Of a stretch of DNA of 64,000 nucleotides, positions 36,026-44,119 are shown one piece after another. This stretch comes from Roseovarius dicentrarchi (GTDB lineage Bacteria; Pseudomonadota; Alphaproteobacteria; Rhodobacterales; Rhodobacteraceae). Within the stretch, counting starts at the first letter, position 1, and each line of letters starts with the position of its first letter. The notes beneath the pieces are model-generated. The model searched no databases. It was not told where the DNA came from and saw only the letters and a program-made list of their open reading frames with translations. The position numbers were made by a program, and so were the translations under genes. Where the stretch lies: contig NZ_QNQP01000005.1 in assembly GCF_003316635.1 (NCBI RefSeq), positions 124,001 to 188,000 on the forward strand. Direction: 5' to 3'.

Positions 36026-36856
36026 ATGCCGTCACAGCAAAGCTATCATTTCGATGTCATGCGCCGCGCCATCGCGGTGATCGACGCGGGCGGCCCGGCC
36101 ATGACGCTGGAGCAGATCGCCGCGCAGATGGGGATGAGCGCGGCACATTTTCAGCGTATTTTCTCGGCTTGGGTCGGGGTTTCGCCAAAACGCTACCAGC
36201 AATATCTGACGCTTGGCCATGCCAAGGCGCTGCTGGACGATCGCTGCACTATGCTGGAAGTGGCAAATGAGGCAGGATTGTCCGGCACCGGGCGGCTGCA
36301 CGATCTGTTCGTGCGGTGGGAGGCGATGAGCCCCGGCGATTTTGCCCGCAAGGGGGACGGGCTGGCCGTGCATTGGGGTTGGTTCGACAGCCCCTTTGGC
36401 CCCGCGCTGGTGATGGGCACGGCCAAGGGGATCTGCGGCATCGGCTTTGCCGCTGAACCGGGCGATCCGGCGGTCATGGCCGACCTCACCGCCCGCTGGC
36501 CCAAGGCCACATTCATCGAGGCGCCCGAGCGTTTGCGCCCGTGGGTAGAGGCCGCTTTGGGCGCGCGCGGTCAGACTCCGCTGCACCTGATAGGCGCGCC
36601 CTTCCAGATCAAGGTGTGGGAGGCGCTGCTGGCCGTGCCGCCCGGCCATGTCACCACCTACAGCCAGATTGCCGGCGCCATCGGCCATCCAAAGGCGGTG
36701 CGCGCCGTTGGCACTGCGGTGGGGCGCAACCCGATTGGCCTGCTGATCCCCTGCCACCGCGCGCTGCGCAAATCGGGCGCACTGGGCGGGTATCATTGGG
36801 GCCTGCCGGTCAAGCGCGCGATGCTGGCCTATGAGAGCGCCCGCGCCGACGCCTGA
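36026..36856 (+). CDS. Ada-like AraC-domain / O6-methylguanine-DNA methyltransferase fusion
   Basis: A 276-residue protein. Residues about 8-108 are an AraC-type helix-turn-helix domain (LEQIAAQMGMSAAHFQRIFSAWVGVSP). Residues about 115-272 are the methyltransferase, with acceptor Cys243 in IPCHR and the Arg finger region GHVTTYSQIAGAIGHPKAVRAVG. It lacks the N-terminal zinc/Cys domain of E. coli Ada, so it should repair O6-methylguanine but cannot sense phosphotriesters that way. It is divergent from nth, another repair gene, with a 101-bp gap. Confidence 0.9.
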   Translation: MPSQQSYHFDVMRRAIAVIDAGGPAMTLEQIAAQMGMSAAHFQRIFSAWVGVSPKRYQQYLTLGHAKALLDDRCTMLEVANEAGLSGTGRLHDLFVRWEAMSPGDFARKGDGLAVHWGWFDSPFGPALVMGTAKGICGIGFAAEPGDPAVMADLTARWPKATFIEAPERLRPWVEAALGARGQTPLHLIGAPFQIKVWEALLAVPPGHVTTYSQIAGAIGHPKAVRAVGTAVGRNPIGLLIPCHRALRKSGALGGYHWGLPVKRAMLAYESARADA

Positions 36857-37021
36857 TGCAAAAGGACGCATGACACATAAAATTGCGCGGATACCTGCCG
36901 ATTTGCGCGCTTTTCCGTGTTGGGCATCGCCGCGCCTGCGCCTATAGTGCGCCCATAATCACGGCCACGTCCGGGGCAGTCCGGACACCCAACTCCGAAC
37001 AAAACACGAGGCGACCCAACC

Positions 37022-37690
37022 ATGATCCGAGCAAGAACACCCATCCTGATCGCGGCCGGCGCCGCGCTGGCCTTTACCGCGGCCTGCGACGGGCCGCAGA
37101 ACCTGCAAGGTATGGGCGGCACCAACCGCACGCAGCAGGGCGCGCTGATCGGCGGTCTTGCCGGGGCGCTGACTGGCGCAGCGGCCAGCGACAAGAAGGG
37201 CAAGGGCGCGCTGATCGGCGGCGCCATCGGTGCCATCGGCGGCGCCGCAATCGGCAACGCGCTGGACAAGCAGGAGGCCGAGCTGCGCCGCGATCTGGAC
37301 AATGACCGCGTGCAGATCAACAATACCGGCGACCGTCTGATCGTAACGCTGCCGCAGGATATCCTGTTTGCCGTCGACAGCTCGACCGTCAATCGCGGCC
37401 TGCGCAATGATCTGCTGACGGTGGCCGACAGCCTGCAAAACTATCCTGCCAGCTCGGTTCAGGTGGTGGGTCATACGGACAACACCGGCGCCGCCGCCTA
37501 TAACCAGAAACTGTCCGAGCGGCGCGCGAATGCGGTGGCCGATGTGCTGATGGATGGCGGCGTTGCGTTCAACCGCATCAATGCCTTTGGCCGCGGCGAG
37601 GATCAGCCCGTCGCATCCAACCTGACCGCCGAGGGCAAGGCGCAGAACCGCCGCGTCGAAATCGTGATCCTGCCCAACGCGCGCACGTAA
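37022..37690 (+). CDS. OmpA-family outer-membrane lipoprotein with glycine-zipper region
   Basis: A 222-residue lipoprotein. Lipobox FTAAC places the lipidated Cys at about residue 22. Residues about 40-82 are a Gly/Ala glycine-zipper region (ALIGGLAGALTGAA, ALIGGAIGAIGGAAIG). Residues about 105-218 form the OmpA peptidoglycan-binding domain (VQVVGHTDNTGAAAYNQKLSERRANAV, GRGEDQPVASN). The architecture matches YiaD/Pal-like proteins that tether the outer membrane to peptidoglycan. It is monocistronic, with a strong terminator. Confidence 0.92.
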   Translation: MIRARTPILIAAGAALAFTAACDGPQNLQGMGGTNRTQQGALIGGLAGALTGAAASDKKGKGALIGGAIGAIGGAAIGNALDKQEAELRRDLDNDRVQINNTGDRLIVTLPQDILFAVDSSTVNRGLRNDLLTVADSLQNYPASSVQVVGHTDNTGAAAYNQKLSERRANAVADVLMDGGVAFNRINAFGRGEDQPVASNLTAEGKAQNRRVEIVILPNART

Positions 37691-37713
37691 TCCGCGCCCC
37701 GCGCAAGCAGATG

Positions 37714-37745
37714 AAAAAGCCCCGGCACCTGTCCGGGGCTTTTTT
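37714..37745 (+). terminator. Rho-independent terminator after the OmpA-like lipoprotein
   Basis: A perfect 12-bp stem, 37714-37725 with 37733-37744, with a T-run to 37745. The symmetrical A/T ends make it potentially bidirectional. Confidence 0.92.
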
Positions 37746-37840
37746 CTGCGCGCCTCATCCGCGCCCGCTTTCTTGACCATTGCCGCCCACCGCGCTACCG
37801 CAATGCCCATCAGCGCATCATCCCGAAAAGGACAGCCCAC

Positions 37841-38947
37841 ATGAGCAACCCTTCGCTTCTTATTCTGCCCGGTGACGGGATCGGCCCCGAAGTCATGGCC
37901 GAAGTGACCAAGGTCATCGACTGGTACGGCGCCAAGCGCGACCTGCCATTTGACGTGACCACCGATCTGGTCGGCGGCTGCGCCTATGACGAGCACGGCA
38001 CGCCCCTGCATGATGACACGATGGCAAAGGCGCAAGAGGTGGACGCGGTCCTGCTGGGCGCCGTGGGCGGCCCGAAATACGACGATCTGGAATTCTGCGA
38101 CAAGCCCGAGCGCGGCCTCTTGCGCCTGCGCAAGGAAATGGACCTGTTCGCCAACCTGCGCCCCGCGCAATGCTTTGACGCACTGGCGGATTTTTCCTCG
38201 CTGAAAAAGGAGGTCGTCGCGGGCCTTGATATCATGATCGTGCGCGAGCTGACCTCGGGCATCTATTTCGGCGAGCCGCGCGGCATTTTCGAGGAAAACG
38301 GCGAGCGTGTGGGCATCAATACCCAGCGTTACACCACGTCCGAAATCGACCGTGTCGCGCGCGCCGCGTTCGAGCTGGCCCGCCGCCGTTCGGGCAAGGT
38401 CTGCTCGATGGAGAAGGCCAACGTGATGGAATCGGGCATCCTGTGGCGCGAGGTCGTCACAGCCGTTCACGCCGAAAGCTATGCCGATGTGCAGCTGTCG
38501 CATATGTATGCCGATGCGGGCGCAATGCAGCTGTGCCGCAACCCCAAACAGTTCGATGTGATCGTCACCGACAACCTGTTCGGTGATCTGCTGTCGGATG
38601 CCGCCGCGATGCTGACCGGCAGCCTGGGGATGCTGCCCTCTGCCAGCCTTGGCGCGCCGATGGCCAATGGCCGGCCCAAGGCGCTGTACGAGCCGGTGCA
38701 TGGCTCGGCCCCCGATATCGCCGGTCAGGGCAAGGCGAACCCGATTGCCTGCATCCTCAGCTTTGCCATGGCGCTGCGCTATTCCTTCGATCAGGGGGAC
38801 GAGGCGACGCGGCTGGAAAATGCGGTGCAAACCGTGCTGGCGGATGGCGCCCGCACCCCCGATCTGATGGGCCCCGATGGCGGCACCCCGCTGACCACCA
38901 CGCAGATGGGCGATGCAATCATCGCTGCCCTGGACGCCAGCCTTTAA
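37841..38947 (+). CDS. leuB: 3-Isopropylmalate dehydrogenase
   Basis: A 368-residue enzyme of leucine biosynthesis that oxidatively decarboxylates 3-isopropylmalate with NAD+. It has the N-terminal [11 protein letters not shown], substrate-binding [29 protein letters not shown], the Mg-binding [31 protein letters not shown], and the NAD-binding [18 protein letters not shown]. It is complete and stands alone here; leuC and leuD are not in the window. Confidence 0.96.
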   Translation: MSNPSLLILPGDGIGPEVMAEVTKVIDWYGAKRDLPFDVTTDLVGGCAYDEHGTPLHDDTMAKAQEVDAVLLGAVGGPKYDDLEFCDKPERGLLRLRKEMDLFANLRPAQCFDALADFSSLKKEVVAGLDIMIVRELTSGIYFGEPRGIFEENGERVGINTQRYTTSEIDRVARAAFELARRRSGKVCSMEKANVMESGILWREVVTAVHAESYADVQLSHMYADAGAMQLCRNPKQFDVIVTDNLFGDLLSDAAAMLTGSLGMLPSASLGAPMANGRPKALYEPVHGSAPDIAGQGKANPIACILSFAMALRYSFDQGDEATRLENAVQTVLADGARTPDLMGPDGGTPLTTTQMGDAIIAALDASL

Positions 38948-39035
38948 GTCGGCGCGCGGCGCCCGTATTCACCACGGGCGCCGCATTTGAGGGATTGCAA
39001 ACGCCGCGCCCCTCGTCTATCGGTCGCGCCAAGGT

Positions 39036-39112
39036 CGGGCTGTAGCGCAGCCTGGTAGCGCACCTGCTTCGGGAGCAGGGGGTCGGAGGTTCGAATCCTC
39101 TCAGCCCGACCA
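39036..39112 (+). tRNA. tRNA-Pro (anticodon CGG)
   Basis: A 77-nt cloverleaf. The acceptor stem CGGGCTG (39036-39042) pairs with CAGCCCG (39102-39108), then A and an encoded CCA at 39110-39112. The anticodon stem CCTGC/GCAGG encloses TTCGGGA, giving anticodon CGG at 39070-39072. The T loop GGTTCGAATCC is standard. A T-run follows at once (39114-39118). Confidence 0.96.
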
Positions 39113-39181
39113 GTTTTTCCAGAACAGTCTATTTCGTCACACCGGCCCAGGGCTTTGCCCTTGGCCTCCGCCTGCGCTGCG

Positions 39182-42076
39182 TCAGGCGCTGGTACGGTAT
39201 CGCAAGACATCCCGGATCGCGTCGTGCAGCGCGGATTCGGCAAAAGGTTTGCTCAATATCATGCATTTGCCCAGCGCGGCGGCAGACGGCACATCCACGC
39301 CGCCGGTTGCAAAGATCACCGGCAGGTTGGCATCCAGCGCCCGCGCGTCCTGTGCCAGATCTTCGCCCGTGCGGTCCGGCAGGCCGACATCGGTGATCAG
39401 AATATCCACCGGATCGCTATTGAGCAGGTCCAGCGCCGCGCCCGCGCTGCCAGCCTCCAGAACCGCGCAGCCGGCTTCGCGCAAACCTTCGGCCAGATCG
39501 GTGCGGATCAGGATGTCATCCTCGCAAACCAGAACGCGCAGGCCGTCAAATAGGGGCGCATCTGCCGAAACCGCGTCTGCGGGGCGCGCCGCCGGGGCGG
39601 GCGTCACGGGCGGGGCCGACATTCCGGTGCCGCCCAGAACTTCGCGTATTTTCTGCGCCAGCTCCAGCTGGGTGTAGGGTTTTCCGATCAGCTGCACGCC
39701 CGCATCCAGCCGGCCGTCATGCACGATGGAATCCTGTACAAAACCGGAGGTGAACAGCACCGGCACATCGGGGCGCAACAGTCGCAGCCGCTCGGCCAGC
39801 AAGTGGCTGGTGGTCGATCCGGGCATGACCACATCGGTAAACAAAAGGTCGATATGCTGGCCCGCTTCCAGAATGTCCAACGCGTGATCGGCGTCCGGCG
39901 CCTGCACCACGGTATATCCCAGATCCGCCAGCATGTTGACGGCGGTTTCGCGCACGTCCTCGTCATCCTCGACCAGCAATATCGTCTCGGACCCGCCGGA
40001 CAGGCCGGCGGCTTGGGGAGTGCGCACCGTCTGCGCGGCCTCGTGCGAGCGGGGCAGATAGATGTTCATCGTGGTGCCAACACCAATCTGGCTGTCCAGC
40101 GTGACATGACCGCCCGACTGCTTGGCAAAGCCGTAGACCATCGACAGGCCCAGACCGGTGCCGTGGCCGTCTTCCTTGGTCGTGAAAAACGGCTCGAAGA
40201 TCCGCTCGACGGTTTCGGGCGACATGCCGCAGCCGGTATCGGTCACCGCCAGCCTGACATATTGCCCAACCTCCGCGTCGGGATGGGCCTGCGCAAAAGC
40301 GGGGTCCAGCTCGGCGTTGCTCAGTGCGACGGTCAGCTTGCCCTGCCCGTCCATCGCATCGCGCGCGTTGATCGCAAGGTTGAGCAGGGCGTTTTCCATG
40401 CTGTGCGGGTCAACACTTGTGGTCCACAGATCCTCGTCAAAATGCGTCTCCAGCTCGATCCCCTCGCCTATGGCGCTGAGCAGGATATCGGACGCCACGC
40501 CGAGAAGGCGGCTGAGGTCGGTGACGACGGGCGCAAGCGGCTGCTTGCGCGCAAAGGACAAAAGCTGTGAAGCCAGCGTTGCGCCGCGTTTGACGCTGCG
40601 CATCGCCTGATCCAGTTGCGCACGGCCGGGCGCCTCGTCTGGCATGCCGCGCGTCGCAAGCTGCAAATTGCCCATGATAACCTGAAGCAGGTTGTTGAAA
40701 TCATGCGCAATGCCGCCCGCGAGGCTGCCAACTGCCTCCAGCTTCTGGCTTTGCCGCAAGGCTGCGTTCAGCTCCTCCAGCTCGCGGTTGCGCTTGGCCA
40801 CGCGTGCCTCCAGCGTCGCGTTCAGCTTGGCAATCTCGGCCTCGGTATTCTTGCGGTCCTCGATATCGGTGTTGGTTCCGACCCAGCCGGTCACCGCGCC
40901 GCCGGGGTCGCGCAGGGGCAAGGCGCGCACGATATGCCAGCGATATGTGCCGTCATGTTTGCGAATGCGGAATTCGGCCTCATAGGCCTGGCCCTGCTCC
41001 AGCGCGGCGGCCCACTGGCCGGCTGCTGCGTCCAGGTCATCGGGATGCAGCACGCGTATCCACTGCGCGCCGTACAGATCACCCCGTTTGTAACCGGTGA
41101 AGTCATACAGCCGCTCGTTCAGCCAATCCAGCCCACCGTTTTTGGCCGCTGTCCAGACATGCACCGGCATCGTTTGTGCCATTGTGCGAAACTTTTCCCG
41201 CGCCGCCGTCAGCTTGGCTTCGGCGATTTTCTGGCCGGTGACATCATGCCCCTGCACGAATATTCCCGACGTCGCGCCGGAGGCATCCTTCAGCGGGTGA
41301 AATATGAAATCGACAAATCGCTTCTCTGGCGGCCTGTCCGGCGCCGGCTGAATTTCTGCGGGCATTGCCCGGACGGACACCGGCTCGCCCGATTGGAAGA
41401 CCTGATCCAGCAGCTCGAAAAAACCCTGCCCCTGAATGTCGGGCAATGCCTCGCGGACCGGCAGGCCGATGATGTCCTTGCGACCGATGAGGTCGGTATA
41501 GGACTGGTTCACGATCCGAAACACATGTTCCGGCCCCTGAACAATCGCCATGAAACTGGGCGCCTGATCGAACGTGGACTGGAAAAACTCCGCCATTTCC
41601 CCCAGCGCCAGATTTTCCGTTGTCACAGCCTCGGCGCGATGCAGCAGCTCGGCCTGGCGGGAAATACCGTCAAAATTCGCCACCTGTTCGCCGCGATACA
41701 GATCGGTCACATCGGCGGTGTTTTGCAAAATGTACTCGACCCGGCCTTCTGCGTCCGAAATGGGGGTGTGCGTCACGCTCCAGTATCGCGCGGTCAGGGG
41801 ACCGTTTGCCGTTTTGATCGGATAGGGGATCAGGGCCAGATGATCGGCCTGCCCGGTTGTCAGCACGCGGCGCAGCGATGCGCGCAGCATCTGATCCGAT
41901 ACAGACTCCGCAGGCGCCGGAAACGCCTCGGTCAGCAGGCGGCCGATGATGTCATCGCGGCTGCGATCCGTCACATCGAGATAAGCGTCATTGGCCCAGA
42001 TTATTCGCAAATCCGGATCAAGAAGCATGTAAGGTGTCGGCGCCTTTTCAAAAAGCGCGTCCAGATCAATCTGCAT
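39182..42076 (-). CDS. Soluble hybrid histidine kinase: three PAS domains, kinase core, two receiver domains
   Basis: About 964 residues from ATG 42076 (a GTG at 42088 adds four). PAS domains cover about 8-128, 165-282 and 296-410; the third is PAS_3 type with a PAC motif ([19 protein letters not shown]). The HisKA phospho-acceptor is about H458 in [14 protein letters not shown]. The HATPase motifs are [16 protein letters not shown] and [11 protein letters not shown]. Two receivers follow, with phospho-Asp near D748 ([10 protein letters not shown]) and D896 ([10 protein letters not shown]). There is no membrane segment, so it senses a cytoplasmic signal. The blue-light Cys motif of LOV domains (NCRFLQ) is not visible. 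No dedicated output regulator is adjacent. Confidence 0.9.
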   Translation of the reverse strand: MQIDLDALFEKAPTPYMLLDPDLRIIWANDAYLDVTDRSRDDIIGRLLTEAFPAPAESVSDQMLRASLRRVLTTGQADHLALIPYPIKTANGPLTARYWSVTHTPISDAEGRVEYILQNTADVTDLYRGEQVANFDGISRQAELLHRAEAVTTENLALGEMAEFFQSTFDQAPSFMAIVQGPEHVFRIVNQSYTDLIGRKDIIGLPVREALPDIQGQGFFELLDQVFQSGEPVSVRAMPAEIQPAPDRPPEKRFVDFIFHPLKDASGATSGIFVQGHDVTGQKIAEAKLTAAREKFRTMAQTMPVHVWTAAKNGGLDWLNERLYDFTGYKRGDLYGAQWIRVLHPDDLDAAAGQWAAALEQGQAYEAEFRIRKHDGTYRWHIVRALPLRDPGGAVTGWVGTNTDIEDRKNTEAEIAKLNATLEARVAKRNRELEELNAALRQSQKLEAVGSLAGGIAHDFNNLLQVIMGNLQLATRGMPDEAPGRAQLDQAMRSVKRGATLASQLLSFARKQPLAPVVTDLSRLLGVASDILLSAIGEGIELETHFDEDLWTTSVDPHSMENALLNLAINARDAMDGQGKLTVALSNAELDPAFAQAHPDAEVGQYVRLAVTDTGCGMSPETVERIFEPFFTTKEDGHGTGLGLSMVYGFAKQSGGHVTLDSQIGVGTTMNIYLPRSHEAAQTVRTPQAAGLSGGSETILLVEDDEDVRETAVNMLADLGYTVVQAPDADHALDILEAGQHIDLLFTDVVMPGSTTSHLLAERLRLLRPDVPVLFTSGFVQDSIVHDGRLDAGVQLIGKPYTQLELAQKIREVLGGTGMSAPPVTPAPAARPADAVSADAPLFDGLRVLVCEDDILIRTDLAEGLREAGCAVLEAGSAGAALDLLNSDPVDILITDVGLPDRTGEDLAQDARALDANLPVIFATGGVDVPSAAALGKCMILSKPFAESALHDAIRDVLRYRTSA

Positions 42077-42208
42077 GGCCGGGTCCACAGCTTTTGTTTA
42101 CTGCGTAGCGGCACACCCGTTTCCTGACAAGAGGAAGTGTGCGCCGGTTGCGGGGCAATCCGGCAAAACATGCAATCCATATCGATCGGCATGGGCGCTG
42201 GGCCGGTA

Positions 42209-42736
42209 TCACGCGGCGTCGCGCGCCTGCCGCGTTTGATGGAACCACGTCAGAACGGCGTCGTGGGTCATTGGTAAATCACAGGCAAGCCCGTCGCCAA
42301 ATTCGGCCCATGCCTCCTGATAGGTTGGGCGCACGGCCATCAGCACCGGCACCTCCAGCGCCATCGCCTTGCCGATCAGATCGCGAAAACCGCGCCCCTC
42401 TGCCTCGCCGCGCCCAAACCGGTTGAGGATCAGCAGATCCGCCCCCTGCTCCAGCTCGGCCTCGATAAAGGTCGAGCAGTCGGCCAGCGCGCCGGGATGC
42501 AATCGGCACCCGCGCGAGCCATTGCCGAGCGGCTGCGAGATGCGAAAGACCCGGCCCGATCCCAGCGTCGTCAGGTCCATATCGGCGCAGTGACATTCGC
42601 CGCCCTCGGCGCCGCGGGTTTGCAGTGCGCCGCGCACGCGGATGCCCGTCCGGGCCAGCGTCTGGGCAATCTCGCCCAGAAATCCGTCAATATCGCCATG
42701 CTCGAGTCGCACGGCGGCCAGTGGAAAAACGCTCAT
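42209..42736 (-). CDS. DUF2478 family protein (molybdate-associated, P-loop NTPase-like)
   Basis: A 175-residue protein. It starts at 42736, with AGGAG upstream, and overlaps the moeA stop by one base (TGATG), so it is translationally coupled. The DUF2478 pattern is visible: GEIAQTLARTGIRVRGALQ, CHCADMDLTTL, GSRGCRLHPGAL, ADLLILNRFGRGEAEGRGFRDLIGKA. The conserved acidic/Cys-His residues and the NRFGR..E element are typical of this group, often encoded near molybdenum genes. The biochemical role is unknown. Here it sits in a Mo-enzyme locus with moeA and a TorA-like reductase. Confidence 0.8.
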   Translation of the reverse strand: MSVFPLAAVRLEHGDIDGFLGEIAQTLARTGIRVRGALQTRGAEGGECHCADMDLTTLGSGRVFRISQPLGNGSRGCRLHPGALADCSTFIEAELEQGADLLILNRFGRGEAEGRGFRDLIGKAMALEVPVLMAVRPTYQEAWAEFGDGLACDLPMTHDAVLTWFHQTRQARDAA

Positions 42737-44010
42737 CACAGATCTCCTGTAGGGCAAAGCGGGCGCCACATCAAAGGCGCGCCGAAGGATATGCTACTGC
42801 ACTCTGGCGGCACAATCGCCAGACCATCCGCACCGGCAAGCGGCAGCAAGGTGGCCGATACGCTGCGGCCCAGACGCTCCAGCACCGGCAGGCCGGCGGG
42901 GGTGTAGGCGTTCAGGCGCACCGGGAACACCTCGGCCCGGCCCGCCTTGCGCGTCCAGTCAAAGCCCGCGATCGCAGGCACAGGCGCAAAGGGCGCAGGC
43001 CGCGCGCCCAGCAGCTGGGCCAGTTGCGGCAGCACGAACATATGAAACCCCACATGCACCGCAAAGGGATTGCCCGGCAGGCCGGTAAATGCGGCATCGC
43101 GCAGGCGGCCAAACATCACCGGCTTGCCCGGCTTCAGCGCCACGCGCCAGCCCTCCACCACGCCGCCCGCGGCCGTCAGGGCCGCGCGGATGTGATCCTT
43201 GCCGCCCATGGAAACCGCGCCGGAGGACACGATCAGATCATGGGCATCGCCCAGCCCGTGCAGCATGGCGGCGGTGGCCTCCACATCATCGGGCAGGATG
43301 CCCAGATCGGTGACATCCGCCCCGGCCTGCCGCGCCAGCGCCAGCAGCATGGGACGGTTCGCATCCGGGATCTGGCCCGGCGCGCGCGGACCGCTGCGCA
43401 GCTCGTCCCCGGTCGAAAATACGGCGACGCGCGGTTTGCGCAGAACGTCCACAGCCGCGATCCCGTTGGCCGCAAGCAGGCCGATATGATGTGCCGCGAT
43501 GCGCGTATTGGCCCGCAGCAGCACCTGCCCCGCGTCCTGTTCGCTGCCCCGGCGGCGGATATTATCGCCCGGCGCGGGGGGCGCTGCAAAGTGAACCTTG
43601 TCACCCTTGTCGATGCACGCCTCGACCATGGCCACCGCATCCGCGCCCTTGGGTAGCGGCGCGCCGGTATAGATCCGCAGCGCGGCGCCGCCGGGCAGAT
43701 CGCGCGGCGGATCGCCTGCGGCAACCGTTCCGGCGACCGGCAGGCAGCAGCGCCCCGCCAGATCAGACAGGCGCAGCGCAAAGCCATCCATTGCGGAATT
43801 TTCAAAAAACGGCAGCGCCTCGGCGGCACAGACGGATGCGCCGGTCGTGCGGCCCGGCGCATGTTCCAGCGAAACTGTTTGAGTGTCCGTGATCGGCGCG
43901 ACCTGCGCCAGCGCGCGGTCCAGCGCGCTTGCCACGCTCATCATCGGGGCCGCATCAGAGAGGCTGTCACAGCTACAGCCGCCATGCGCGGCCAGGGGAC
44001 TAATGTGCAT
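42736..44010 (-). CDS. moeA: Molybdopterin molybdenumtransferase MoeA
   Basis: A 424-residue enzyme inserting molybdate into adenylylated molybdopterin. ATG 44010 follows GGGAGAGG. Landmarks are PFFENSAMDGFALR, IYTGAPLPKGADAVAMVE, VAVFSTGDELR, GAVSMGGKDHIRAAL and GLPGNPFAVHVGF. The N-terminus carries an extra HGGCSCDSL segment before the usual MMSVASALDRAL. It lies downstream of the TorA-like reductase, whose cofactor it helps make; a second, housekeeping moeA elsewhere would not be surprising. Confidence 0.93.
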   Translation of the reverse strand: MHISPLAAHGGCSCDSLSDAAPMMSVASALDRALAQVAPITDTQTVSLEHAPGRTTGASVCAAEALPFFENSAMDGFALRLSDLAGRCCLPVAGTVAAGDPPRDLPGGAALRIYTGAPLPKGADAVAMVEACIDKGDKVHFAAPPAPGDNIRRRGSEQDAGQVLLRANTRIAAHHIGLLAANGIAAVDVLRKPRVAVFSTGDELRSGPRAPGQIPDANRPMLLALARQAGADVTDLGILPDDVEATAAMLHGLGDAHDLIVSSGAVSMGGKDHIRAALTAAGGVVEGWRVALKPGKPVMFGRLRDAAFTGLPGNPFAVHVGFHMFVLPQLAQLLGARPAPFAPVPAIAGFDWTRKAGRAEVFPVRLNAYTPAGLPVLERLGRSVSATLLPLAGADGLAIVPPECSSISFGAPLMWRPLCPTGDL

Positions 44011-44074
44011 CCGTCCTCTCCCTGATATTGCGGGGCATGAGTTTTCCGGGGTGGTCGCTGGTCGTTTATCAAAT

Positions 44075-44101
44075 CGGGGGGCCGCAGTGTACGGCCCCCC
44101 G
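44075..44101 (-). terminator. GC-rich hairpin between torA and moeA
   Basis: A perfect 10-bp stem, 44075-44084 with 44092-44101, with a 7-nt loop. On the minus strand it is followed only by ATTTG, so it is a weak terminator or an attenuator lowering moeA expression relative to the reductase. Confidence 0.6.
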
Positions 44102-44119
44102 AATGTTGCTGTCCGCGCC

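Noticed and set aside
39036..39181. tRNA-Pro as an integration site for a mobile island
   Set aside because: No integrase, phage or conjugation gene follows, and I see no repeated tRNA 3' end in the next kilobases.
42736..44010. CRISPR arrays or other regularly spaced repeats anywhere in the window
   Set aside because: I looked for regularly spaced repeats and found only scattered palindromes; repetitive-looking G/C stretches such as this gene are codon bias.
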